Shown: positions 1 to 6,323 of the stretch, one piece after another
Numbering within the stretch: the first letter of the stretch is position 1
Layout: each line of letters starts with the position of its first letter
Origin: Betaproteobacteria bacterium
GTDB lineage: Bacteria; Pseudomonadota; Gammaproteobacteria; Burkholderiales; SG8-41
Direction of reading: 5' to 3'
Assembly: GCA_021300125.1 (NCBI GenBank)
Contig: JAJTHX010000420.1
Location: forward strand, 1 to 8,786
DNA: 8,786 nt
The notes under the pieces: model-generated
Databases searched by the model: none
What the model saw: the letters and a program-made list of their open reading frames with translations, nothing else
Told to the model about the DNA's origin: nothing
Made by a program: the position numbers and the translations under genes

Positions 1-718
1 CCGGCACCAGCGAGGCCAGCAGGTAATGCAGCGGCACCCCCACCAGCAGGCCGCACAAGAGCACCGGAAGGCGCCGTGTCAGCCGGGGTGCCAGCAGGGT
101 CGCAGCCACCACCACCGCGGCCACCAGCAGGCTGCCGGGGCGGATCAGTGACGGATCAACCAAAACCGCAGACAGGCTGCGATTCGAGTCGACGCCCAGC
201 GCCGGCACGATCTGGGAATAGATCAGCAGGAGCGCGATGCCGTTCATGAAGCCGGCGAGCACCGGATAGGGCACGAACTTGATCGCCCGTCCCAGCCGCA
301 GCAGGCCGAAACCCGTCTGTAACAGCCCCGCCATGAACACCGCGATGAAGGCCAGGGTCAGAACCCGCGGTACATCCGGGCCATGCGGACCCTGCAGCGC
401 GGGGTGGACGGCCAGTGCGGCAAGGATGCCCGCGAACACCACCGTCACCGCGGTGCGGGTGCCCATCACCTGGCAGGTGCCGGAAGGCATCACGCCCGAA
501 ACCACGCAACCCACGATGCAGCTGAGGATGCCGGCAATCACGCCGACCGGCGCCCAGTCCGGGCCCAGCGCAGCAAACGCGAGCAACCCCAGGCCCATCG
601 CATGCGGTATCGCGATCAGTGTGGCCATCAGGCCGCCCAGCGCATCGCCCGGCAGGGGATGCAGCCACTGCACCCGCCAGCCACCCCCCGCAGCTGCGGC
701 GGTCTCCGGTTTGTTCAT
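1..718 (-). CDS. SulP-family (SLC26-like) anion transporter, N-terminal part
   Basis: Inner-membrane secondary transporter of the SulP family, whose members move sulfate, bicarbonate or dicarboxylates; the substrate here cannot be told. The visible 239 residues show the family's N-terminal layout: a short cytosolic lead, a W-rich segment near residues 14-19, a first hydrophobic helix around 28-50, further helices around 58-75, 88-104 and 119-140, the signature FVPYPVLAGFMNGIAL at about 148-163 and another helix around 196-211. The frame stays open to the window edge, so the rest of the membrane domain and any STAS domain are missing. An in-frame ATG at 790 would add 24 residues, but the best promoter (-10 at 794-799) would begin transcription near 787, below that codon, so I prefer the ATG at 718. 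No strong Shine-Dalgarno precedes either. Family assignment is firm. Confidence 0.85.
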   Translation of the reverse strand, partial: MNKPETAAAAGGGWRVQWLHPLPGDALGGLMATLIAIPHAMGLGLLAFAALGPDWAPVGVIAGILSCIVGCVVSGVMPSGTCQVMGTRTAVTVVFAGILAALAVHPALQGPHGPDVPRVLTLAFIAVFMAGLLQTGFGLLRLGRAIKFVPYPVLAGFMNGIALLLIYSQIVPALGVDSNRSLSAVLVDPSLIRPGSLLVAAVVVAATLLAPRLTRRLPVLLCGLLVGVPLHYLLASLVP

Positions 719-793
719 GGATCCGTCAACCCCGATGATCGTGAGCCGGGCATTGCGGAAAATCCGCTGCAGCCGCTCCCCTGTTGGCATCGC

Positions 794-822
794 AGTATAT
801 AGACTGAAGCGTCCGTTTTCGA
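794..822 (-). promoter_or_regulatory. Putative sigma-70 promoter for the SulP gene
   Basis: On the minus strand, TCGAAA (817-822, 4 of 6 to the -35 consensus) is separated by 17 bp from TATACT (794-799, 5 of 6 to the -10 consensus). A start near 787 would leave a leader of about 70 nt before the ATG at 718. It lies in the 179-bp divergent gap between the SulP and enolase-superfamily genes. The rest of that gap holds a short hairpin (CCGGC-GCT-GCCGG, 852-864) and a weak plus-strand -10-like TACACT (866-871) without a spaced -35. This is a pattern match only. Confidence 0.4.
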
Positions 823-897
823 TCACCCGCAGCGGGGGTTGCGGAAAGAATCCGGCGCTGCCGGTTACACTGGGGCCTTTGTGAGACTGCGCCTGGA

Positions 898-1962
898 ATG
901 CCCATGATCATCAGCCGTATCACCGCCGCCGCGGAACACCTGAAACCGGCACGTGCCGCCGAGGCCTATGCCGGTCAGGAAAGCCTGACCTTCGTACGCT
1001 GCAGCGTGACCACCGACGACGGCCTCACCGGCCATGGCGTCACCGGCCGCTTCCTCTCAGCCGAGGTGGTGCAACTGCTCGAACACGGCTTCAACGCCAC
1101 CGCCACCGGCCTCGATGCGCTGGACATCGAGGCGGTAACCGCTACGCTGGCGAAGAAATTCAACCCGCGGCAATGCACCGGCGTCTTTGTCTCGGCGATG
1201 TCCGCACTCGACCTCGCGCTGTGGGACCTCAAAGGCAGGCGGCTGGACCAGCCGGTGGCGAAACTGATCGGCGGCGCGCGCGGCGAAGTCGCCGCCTACG
1301 CCACTGTCGGCCTTCCGGCCTTCGGCGAAACCGAACTGGTGGAGGCCTGTACCGCGGCGCTGGCCCAAGGCTACTGCGGCGTGAAAATCCTCGTTGGTGC
1401 CGGACGCAGCCTCGACGAGGATGTCAGGCGCGTACGCGCCGTGCGCAAGTCAATCGGCAATGCCGCGCTGATGCTCGACGCCAACTGCGCCTTCAGCGTC
1501 GCCGAGGCCAAACGCCTGGCGACCCGGGTCGCGGACTGCGACATCGCTTTTTTCGAGGAACCGCTGCGCGGTAACGATCTCGCCGGGCTGGCCGAACTGC
1601 GCCGCGCGGTGGCAATGCCGCTGGCTTCGGGGCAGATGATCCAGTCGATGACCTGGTTCCGCGATGCGCTGGCGACCGGCGCGCTCGACATCCTGCAGCC
1701 GAATGCCGCGTTCTGCGGCGGCCTCTCGGCCATGCTGCGCGTGCTGGCGATGGCCGAGGCGCACGGGGTACCGGTCACCGGCGCCGGCGGTTTCGAGGCG
1801 GCCAGCCTGCCGGCGATGGCGGGGCACAACCACGGCGGCATGCTCGAGGTGCACGGCGCCCATGCCGCGCTACGGGCGCGCTTTGCAACACACCCGGAAT
1901 GCCGGGCAGGCCGGCTGCAGGTGCCCGCGGCGCCGGGCCTCGGCTTCTCGCTGCAGGACTGA
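898..1962 (+). CDS. Enolase-superfamily (mandelate racemase/muconate lactonizing enzyme-like) protein with non-canonical active site
   Basis: 354 residues, the usual family length. An N-terminal capping domain covers roughly residues 1-125, with the hallmark ALDLALWDLKGR at 103-114. A TIM-barrel follows and ends in the expected PGLGFSL near the C-terminus. The fold is clear, but several catalytic positions are altered. The second-strand motif reads GVKILVG, keeping K163 but placing L165 where the second KxK lysine sits. Metal ligand D194 (in LMLDAN) and the E220/E221 pair (FFEEP) are present, while the third ligand Glu is Q246 (LASGQMIQS). The dyad Asp is N269 (LQPNAAF) and the dyad His is A296 (VPVTGAGG). 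It may belong to a subgroup with different chemistry, so no substrate is assigned. I keep the outer ATG; the inner ATG at 904 has the only SD-like bases (GGA 895-897, 6 nt upstream) and may be the true start. Confidence 0.85.
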   Translation: MPMIISRITAAAEHLKPARAAEAYAGQESLTFVRCSVTTDDGLTGHGVTGRFLSAEVVQLLEHGFNATATGLDALDIEAVTATLAKKFNPRQCTGVFVSAMSALDLALWDLKGRRLDQPVAKLIGGARGEVAAYATVGLPAFGETELVEACTAALAQGYCGVKILVGAGRSLDEDVRRVRAVRKSIGNAALMLDANCAFSVAEAKRLATRVADCDIAFFEEPLRGNDLAGLAELRRAVAMPLASGQMIQSMTWFRDALATGALDILQPNAAFCGGLSAMLRVLAMAEAHGVPVTGAGGFEAASLPAMAGHNHGGMLEVHGAHAALRARFATHPECRAGRLQVPAAPGLGFSLQD

Positions 1963-1986
1963 GAGCGGCCCGGGAGCCCTTCGCCC

Positions 1987-1992
1987 TATAAT
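1987..1992 (+). promoter_or_regulatory. Perfect TATAAT -10 hexamer upstream of the cyclase gene
   Basis: TATAAT lies in the 68-bp gap between the enolase-superfamily gene and the cyclase start, about 39 nt before TTG 2031. In such GC-rich DNA a perfect -10 is notable. However, no recognisable -35 lies 16-18 bp upstream (that stretch is GC-rich) and there is no extended -10 TGn. It could be a weak or activator-dependent internal promoter that lets the downstream genes be expressed apart from the first gene. Confidence 0.3.
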
Positions 1993-2019
1993 GCAACGAT
2001 GCCGGCGCAAGACCGGCCC

Positions 2020-2023
2020 GGAG
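2020..2023 (+). promoter_or_regulatory. Shine-Dalgarno GGAG that favours a TTG start
   Basis: GGAG ends only 1 nt before the ATG at 2025, too close for initiation there, but sits 7 nt before the in-frame TTG at 2031, an ideal spacing. This is the reason for choosing the TTG start for the cyclase gene. Confidence 0.5.
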
Positions 2024-2030
2024 AATGTGC

Positions 2031-2612
2031 TTGACCGCTACCATTTCCGATCTTCCCGCGCGCCTGCCCGTGGTGATCCTGTTTGCCGAGACCCGCGGCT
2101 TCACCCGCACCTCGGCACTGCTCGAACCCGCGGTGGTGCTGCGCCAGGCCGAGGTGTTTTTCGAGCTCACCGCAGCCATCGTCGAGCGCAACGGCGGCAC
2201 GGTACACAGCCGGCTCAATGACACGCTGATGGCCTGCTTCCGCGGAGACCGGCGCGCGCACGGGGCGGTGCAGAGCGCGCAGGAACTGCAACGCGATTTC
2301 GGCATGATTGAGGAGTGCTGGACGCGCGACTTCGGCATCCGTGCCGCGGTGGCGATCGGCCTTCATGCTGGCGACGCGGTGATCGGCGGCGGCCTCCACG
2401 CAGGGATTATCGGCGACAGCGTCAGCATCGCTGAACGCCTGCTGCACCGGGCACGCGCCGGGGAATTTGTGCTGTCGGCGCCGCTCTACCAGGCGCTCGG
2501 CGCCGATGCCGCAGCGCTAAAAGCCGAACCACTGCCGTCGCTGGAAATCACCCGCCGCGAGCCGATCCCGCTGCATGGCGTGCTGCTCGACACACGACTG
2601 GACTTCACCTGA
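2031..2612 (+). CDS. Stand-alone class III adenylate/guanylate cyclase catalytic domain protein, signature residues altered
   Basis: About 193 residues, essentially one cyclase homology domain with no membrane segment or sensor domain, so probably cytosolic. Class III cyclases make cAMP or cGMP from nucleoside triphosphate. Numbering from the ATG at 2025, LFAETRGFTR (19-28) matches the first metal-site motif but has E22 for the usual Asp. LNDTLMACF (64-72) supplies the second Asp, D66, with Asn for the preceding Gly. AVAIGLHAGDAVIG (108-121) is the usual strand. GDSVSIAERL (130-139) keeps D131 and R138 but has S134 where the transition-state Asn normally lies. Activity is therefore uncertain: it may be a distinct active subfamily or a nucleotide-binding pseudo-enzyme. 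An ATG start at 2025 would add two residues, but the GGAG spacing favours TTG 2031. It lies 68 nt after the enolase-superfamily gene and 54 nt before the CMD-family gene. Confidence 0.8.
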   Translation: MTATISDLPARLPVVILFAETRGFTRTSALLEPAVVLRQAEVFFELTAAIVERNGGTVHSRLNDTLMACFRGDRRAHGAVQSAQELQRDFGMIEECWTRDFGIRAAVAIGLHAGDAVIGGGLHAGIIGDSVSIAERLLHRARAGEFVLSAPLYQALGADAAALKAEPLPSLEITRREPIPLHGVLLDTRLDFT

Positions 2613-2666
2613 ACACCCCGTTTTGCACCTGCCTTCAGCCCACTGGATTCAACGGATTGTTTTCAT

Positions 2667-3275
2667 ATGACCGATCAAGCCGATAACCGCCGCTTCCCCC
2701 TGATACCCCTGGACCGATTGACGCCTGAACAGCAGGCACTGTCGGAGGCCATCAAATCAGGGCCACGCTCGAAACTCGCCAGCTCCGGCGCGTCCAAGCC
2801 GGGTCCGCTGGGCGGCCCCTTCAACGTCTGGCTGCGCAGCCCCGGCATCGGCAACCTGGTGCAGCAGCTGGGCGAGGAAATCCGCTTCCGCAGCTCGCTC
2901 TCGGGCAAGCTCAATGAACTGGCGATCCTGGTCACCGCGCGCAACTGGACTTCGCAGTATGAATGGGTGGCGCACCACAAGCTCGCGCTTGAAGGCGGGC
3001 TCAATCCGAAGATCGCCGAGGCCATCGCGCAGGGCCGCCGCCCCGAGGGCATGGATGCCGACGAGACGCTGGTCTATGAGTTCTCGACCGAGCTGCAGGC
3101 CTTCAAGGGGGTCAGCGATGCGATGTTTGCCCGCGCGGTGGCACGGTTCGGCGAGCGCGGCGTGGTCGACCTGATTTCAGTCAATGGCTTCTACGTGCTG
3201 GTATCGATGTGCCTGAACGTGGACCGCACGCCGGTGCCGCCGGGCACCCCGCTGCCGCTGCCGCCGCTGGGCTGA
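2667..3275 (+). CDS. Carboxymuconolactone decarboxylase (CMD)-family protein
   Basis: 202 residues, all-helical AhpD/CMD-like fold. The core reads NELAILVTARNWTSQYEW followed by VAHHK: E84, R92, E99, W100, H103 and H104 match the E-x-A-I-L-x-x-A-R and E-W-x-x-H signature of the decarboxylase branch. The redox CxxC of the AhpD branch is absent (cysteines occur only at C182), so a peroxidase-reductase role is unlikely. The N-terminal segment (about residues 10-60) with PLIPLDRLTPEQ and GGPFNVWLRSP is typical of longer single-domain members found near Bug genes and aromatic catabolism genes in Burkholderiales; that context is from memory, not tested. The actual substrate cannot be read. The C-terminus is a Pro/Leu-rich tail. 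No clear Shine-Dalgarno precedes the ATG. The HIT-like gene follows after 4 nt, so the pair is probably co-translated. Confidence 0.85.
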   Translation: MTDQADNRRFPLIPLDRLTPEQQALSEAIKSGPRSKLASSGASKPGPLGGPFNVWLRSPGIGNLVQQLGEEIRFRSSLSGKLNELAILVTARNWTSQYEWVAHHKLALEGGLNPKIAEAIAQGRRPEGMDADETLVYEFSTELQAFKGVSDAMFARAVARFGERGVVDLISVNGFYVLVSMCLNVDRTPVPPGTPLPLPPLG

Positions 3276-3279
3276 TGAT

Positions 3280-3732
3280 TTGGCGCTGATTTACGAGGCG
3301 CGATACTTCGTGCTGCGCACGCTCGACCAGCCGCATGTCTCGCGCGGCGACGGCGGCCATATCGTCATCGACCCCAAAATCGCGGTCGAGGATCGCACCC
3401 GGCTCACGCGCGAGCAGGCGATCGAACTGGTGAAGCTGACCATGGTCGGTGGCGAGGCGCTGAAGACCGTGCTCACCCGCCGCGGCATCGTCATCGGCCG
3501 CATCAATTACCAAGACAACGGCAACTGGCGTGCCGAACTGCATGTGCACATCTACGGGCGCGCGCTGGATGCAAAACGCCAGCCCTACGGCCGCGCCCTC
3601 GATTTCTGCGGCACACGCGAGGATTTCCGGCGCGAGATGGGCCAGCTCGAAGGGCTGGATGCGGAGGACATCAGCGCCTTGCGCGAAGAGATCGCGCGCC
3701 TGCTGGCCAGCGACAAGTACCGCGGCTTCTGA
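3280..3732 (+). CDS. HIT-like superfamily protein, probable nucleotide hydrolase/transferase relative
   Basis: 150 residues. GHIVIDPK (26-33) resembles the GH-hydrophobic-x-hydrophobic-xPK element of HIT proteins. NYQDNGNW (76-83) leads into ELHVHIYGR (86... to 93 region), corresponding to the histidine triad: H88 and H90 are present but the first position is Glu (E-x-H-x-H). In HIT hydrolases the middle His is the nucleophile, and it is retained here. Known family reactions are cleavage of dinucleoside polyphosphates or nucleotide phosphoramidates; the reaction of this protein is not determined. The start is taken as TTG 3280, 4 nt after the CMD stop; the ATG at 3275 is out of frame and stops at once. 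No Shine-Dalgarno is visible, which fits translational coupling. The gene ends 27 nt from the convergent Bug gene, and I see no clear terminator between them. Confidence 0.65.
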   Translation: MALIYEARYFVLRTLDQPHVSRGDGGHIVIDPKIAVEDRTRLTREQAIELVKLTMVGGEALKTVLTRRGIVIGRINYQDNGNWRAELHVHIYGRALDAKRQPYGRALDFCGTREDFRREMGQLEGLDAEDISALREEIARLLASDKYRGF

Positions 3733-3759
3733 ACCGCTGGCTGGCGCCCGCGCCCGCGT

Positions 3760-4737
3760 TCAGCCGGGCGTTGCACCCGAGGACTTGACCACCTCGCCCC
3801 ACTTGCGGATTTCGAGCGGCATGATCTTCGCCAGCTCGTCGGGGGTGCCGGCGGTGACCTCGACGCCCTGGTCAGCGAGGCGCTTGGCGATTTCCGGCGT
3901 GCGTAGCGCCTTGGCAAAGCCTTCGTGGATGCGCAGCGCGGTTTCGCGCGGGATGCCGGCCGGCCCGAGCAGTGCATACCAGCCGCTGGTGTTGAAGCCT
4001 TTCACCGTCTCGCCGATCGCCTGCACGCCGGGCAGCGCAGCAGAGCGCTGTGCGCTGCACACGCCGATCGCGCGCAGACGGCCTGCCTCGATGAAGGGTT
4101 TAGCCGCGAGCAGCGTATTCACCTGGAACTGGACATGGCCGGCAACGAGGTCGGTGAGCGCCTGGCCGGCACCCTTGTAGGGAATGTTCAGCGCGTCGAT
4201 CCCAGCCATGGTCTTCAGCATCTCGACCGCGAGGTAGGCCGAATTGCCAGCGGCGGTACCGGCGGTGAGCTGGCCCGGGCGGGCCTTCGCCAGCGCGATG
4301 AACTCCTTGACGTTTTTCACCGGCAGCGAAGGATGCACGACGAGCACCGTGGTGGTCAGTCCGAGCTGGCTGATCATGGTGAAGTCCTTCACCGGATCAA
4401 AGGGCACCTTCCTGTAAAGCGTCGGATTGATCGCGTGCGGCGTGGTGGCGATGACCAGGGTATGGCCATCAGGTGCGGAACGGGCGACGTATTCGGTGCC
4501 GATCATGGTCGCGCCACCGGCGCGGTTTTCGATGACGATCTGCTGGCCGAACTGCCTGTTCAGGTCTGGCGCCAGCAGGCGCGCCAGAATGTCGGTGCCA
4601 CCGCCGGGTGCGGCTGGCACCACGATGCGCACTGGCTTCGAGGGAAAAGGTTGTGCCAGGGCGGGGCCCGGCACCGCCAGCACCAGACTGGTCAGGCCAG
4701 CGCCAAGCAGGCGCAGTGTCATCGATTGCGTTTTCAT
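3760..4737 (-). CDS. Bug/TctC-family periplasmic solute-binding protein (second of pair)
   Basis: 325 residues, the normal family length. It captures small carboxylates or similar solutes in the periplasm for tripartite tricarboxylate-type transporters, or works as an orphan receptor. A Sec signal peptide is clear: MKTQSMTLR, a hydrophobic core, then likely cleavage after ALA at residue 28 just before QPFPSKPVRIVVP. The first ligand loop is PAAPGGGTDILAR (41-53). Family landmarks IENRAGGATMIGTE (69-82), ATTPHAINPTLY (97-108) and NIPYKGAGQALTDLVAGHVQ (184-203) follow. The start at 4737 rather than an upstream in-frame ATG is set by the signal peptide. An AGGGGG run lies about 12 nt upstream, slightly far for a Shine-Dalgarno. 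It follows the other Bug gene by 44 nt. No TctA/TctB partner is in the window, so the ligand is unknown. Confidence 0.93.
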   Translation of the reverse strand: MKTQSMTLRLLGAGLTSLVLAVPGPALAQPFPSKPVRIVVPAAPGGGTDILARLLAPDLNRQFGQQIVIENRAGGATMIGTEYVARSAPDGHTLVIATTPHAINPTLYRKVPFDPVKDFTMISQLGLTTTVLVVHPSLPVKNVKEFIALAKARPGQLTAGTAAGNSAYLAVEMLKTMAGIDALNIPYKGAGQALTDLVAGHVQFQVNTLLAAKPFIEAGRLRAIGVCSAQRSAALPGVQAIGETVKGFNTSGWYALLGPAGIPRETALRIHEGFAKALRTPEIAKRLADQGVEVTAGTPDELAKIMPLEIRKWGEVVKSSGATPG

Positions 4738-4781
4738 GACGAATATGATCCCCCTGAAATGTTGCAGCATGGTGTCGACGC

Positions 4782-5783
4782 TTACTCGGCCTGGATGCCG
4801 GCCTCGCGTATCACCCTCGCCCACTTGCTCATCTGGCTGTTGAAAAACACCGTGAACTCGGCCTGGCTGTCGCCGACGGCATCTGCCCCCTGCAGGCGCA
4901 GCTGCTCACGGGTCTCGGGCGTATTGACGATGCGCGCCATCTCGGCGTTGAGCTTGGCCATGACCGGCCCCGGCACGCCGGCGGGTGCTGCCACGCCGTA
5001 GAAAGATACCGCCTCAAACCCGGGCAGCGTCTCGGCGATCGCGGGTACATCAGGCAGCGTCGCGGTGCGCTTGGGCGAACTCACGCCCAGCGCGCGCAGC
5101 TTGCCGGCCTTCACGTGCGGCAGCGTCGGCAAAATGGTGCCGAACATCCAGTTGACGCGGCCGGCAAGCAGGTCGATCGTCGCCGGGCTGGCGCCCTTGT
5201 ACGGCACATGGGTCATCTTCACGCCCCCCATCAGCCCCAGCAGTTCCGCCGCAAGGTGCGTGGTCGAGCCGCTGCCGCCGGAGGCGAAGATGACCCCGCC
5301 CGGCTTGGCCTTGGCCAGCGCGAGCAGCTGCGCGATGTTGTTTGCCGCAAGCGCGGGATGGGTCACCAGCAGATTGGGCGAAAATGCAAGATTGATGAGG
5401 GGCACCAGATCCTTCGCCGTGTTGAAGGGCAGCTTTTTCTGCAGCACCGGGTTCACCGCGGTGCTCAGCGACACCATCAGCAGGGTGTGCCCGTCGGCGG
5501 GCGCGCGCACCGCAAGTTCGGTACCGATCACGGTGCCGGCGCCGGGACGGTTGTCCACCACCACGCTCTGGCCCCAGGACTCGGTGAGCTTCAGCCCGAC
5601 CATCCGCGCCAGCAGGTCGTTGGGACCCTGCGGTGCGAAAGGCACGATCATGCGAATCGGCCGGCTCGGGAACCCGGGGGCAGGGTCAGCGGCTTTCGCG
5701 GCCGCGGCCTGCGCTGCGCTGGCAGCGAACAGCGCGGCCGCCAGCCGCAGGATCCAGGGGAGTGTCCTGTTGATCGTGTTCAT
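4782..5783 (-). CDS. Bug/TctC-family periplasmic solute-binding protein (first of pair)
   Basis: 333 residues. The N-terminus is a Sec signal peptide (MNTINRTLPWILRLAAALFA, cleavage probably after AQA at about 26), followed by an Ala-rich linker and FPSRPIRMIVPFAP. The first ligand loop is APQGPNDLLAR (50-60), different from the GGGTD loop of its neighbour, which suggests a different ligand. Other landmarks: VDNRPGAGTVIGTEL (76-90), SLSTAVNPVLQKKLPF (105-120) and THVPYKGASPATIDLLAGRV (191-210). Its ATG overlaps the stop of the thioesterase gene as ATGA, strong evidence for co-transcription and translational coupling. The two Bug proteins are clearly diverged, so this is an old paralogue pair rather than a recent tandem copy. 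Confidence 0.93.
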   Translation of the reverse strand: MNTINRTLPWILRLAAALFAASAAQAAAAKAADPAPGFPSRPIRMIVPFAPQGPNDLLARMVGLKLTESWGQSVVVDNRPGAGTVIGTELAVRAPADGHTLLMVSLSTAVNPVLQKKLPFNTAKDLVPLINLAFSPNLLVTHPALAANNIAQLLALAKAKPGGVIFASGGSGSTTHLAAELLGLMGGVKMTHVPYKGASPATIDLLAGRVNWMFGTILPTLPHVKAGKLRALGVSSPKRTATLPDVPAIAETLPGFEAVSFYGVAAPAGVPGPVMAKLNAEMARIVNTPETREQLRLQGADAVGDSQAEFTVFFNSQMSKWARVIREAGIQAE

Positions 5784-6211
5784 GCCTGTGCTTTCTTGTC
5801 GTACACGGTTTTGGGCAGGATGCGGTAGTTGGCGCTGGCCCGGCAGGCCAGCGCGCCATCCTCGCCATGGACCTCGGCCTCGGTGAACATCACGCTGCGC
5901 CCGCGCTTGACCACACTGCCCTTGCAAATGATCTCGCCCTTGGCCGGCGCGAGGTAGTTCAGCGTCATGGTCATCGTTGCCACGCCCAGCTCGCGCTCCA
6001 CCAGCGAGCGCACGGCCTGGGACATCGCGGCATCGATGATCGCTGCGACGGTGCCGCCATGCACCTCGCCCCGGCTGTTGCCGAGGTGGGGCTGGAAAGC
6101 CAGACGCACCTGCGAACGGCCGTCCTCAAGGTGATCGAGTGTGAAGCCAAGGTGGATGTACAGCGGCACTGTGGAACGCCACTGCGGCTGCGGTAGGGCG
6201 CGGTCGGTCAT
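5780..6211 (-). CDS. PaaI-type hotdog-fold thioesterase
   Basis: 143 residues, the usual PaaI/4-hydroxybenzoyl-CoA thioesterase size. These cytosolic enzymes hydrolyse acyl-CoA or aryl-CoA thioesters. NSRGEVHGGTVAAIIDAAM (45-63) is the hotdog signature: the HGG at 51-53 leads into the central helix with D60, the usual catalytic acid/base region. TMTMTLNYLAPAKGEI (79-94) is the conserved following strand. GSVVKRGRSVMFTEAEV (98-114) forms the later strands. The start at 6211 gives a normal family N-terminus; no good Shine-Dalgarno precedes it. Upstream it is divergent from the epimerase-like gene. Downstream it overlaps the Bug gene. A thioesterase coupled to an acid-binding protein suggests handling of an organic acid through a CoA ester, but the acid is not identifiable. 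Confidence 0.9.
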   Translation of the reverse strand: MTDRALPQPQWRSTVPLYIHLGFTLDHLEDGRSQVRLAFQPHLGNSRGEVHGGTVAAIIDAAMSQAVRSLVERELGVATMTMTLNYLAPAKGEIICKGSVVKRGRSVMFTEAEVHGEDGALACRASANYRILPKTVYDKKAQA

Positions 6212-6266
6212 CGCGGAAAGCCGGTCATGGGGTGAACGTGGAGGCGATGTTACACCGGCTCGCCCC

Positions 6267-6295
6267 TTGAGTCGGCGCCCCGGCAGGCTCATCAT
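6267..6295 (+). promoter_or_regulatory. Weak putative promoter of the epimerase-like gene
   Basis: TTGAGT (6267-6272, 4 of 6) and CATCAT (6290-6295, 4 of 6) are spaced by 17 bp, predicting a start near 6302, shortly before the AAGGAGAG ribosome site. It lies in the 112-bp divergent gap after the thioesterase start. A minus-strand TAACAT (6247-6252) could serve the thioesterase gene, but no good -35 goes with it. Match quality is low. Confidence 0.3.
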
Positions 6296-6323
6296 GTCGT
6301 GGCCCATCCAAAGGAGAGCCTGC

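Noticed and set aside
156..668. Minus-strand open frame of 170 codons in the SulP region
   Set aside because: It is a different frame from the SulP coding frame and gives a Gly/Arg/Cys-rich chain with no membrane helices. The other frame gives a convincing transporter.
688..699. 12-bp palindrome CCGCAGCTGCGG as an operator
   Set aside because: It lies inside the SulP coding sequence, over an Ala-rich N-terminus, and short GC palindromes are expected by chance at this composition.
898..3275. A classical beta-ketoadipate pair (muconate cycloisomerase plus 4-carboxymuconolactone decarboxylase)
   Set aside because: The enolase-superfamily protein lacks the catalytic lysines of muconate cycloisomerase, and the CMD-family protein is longer and different from the classical decarboxylase. 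The family names alone do not support that pathway.
3925..5001. Long plus-strand open frame opposite the two Bug genes
   Set aside because: It runs antisense to two proteins with clear signal peptides and family motifs. Its translation is Arg/Gly/His-rich without any domain, as expected from a GC-rich shadow frame.
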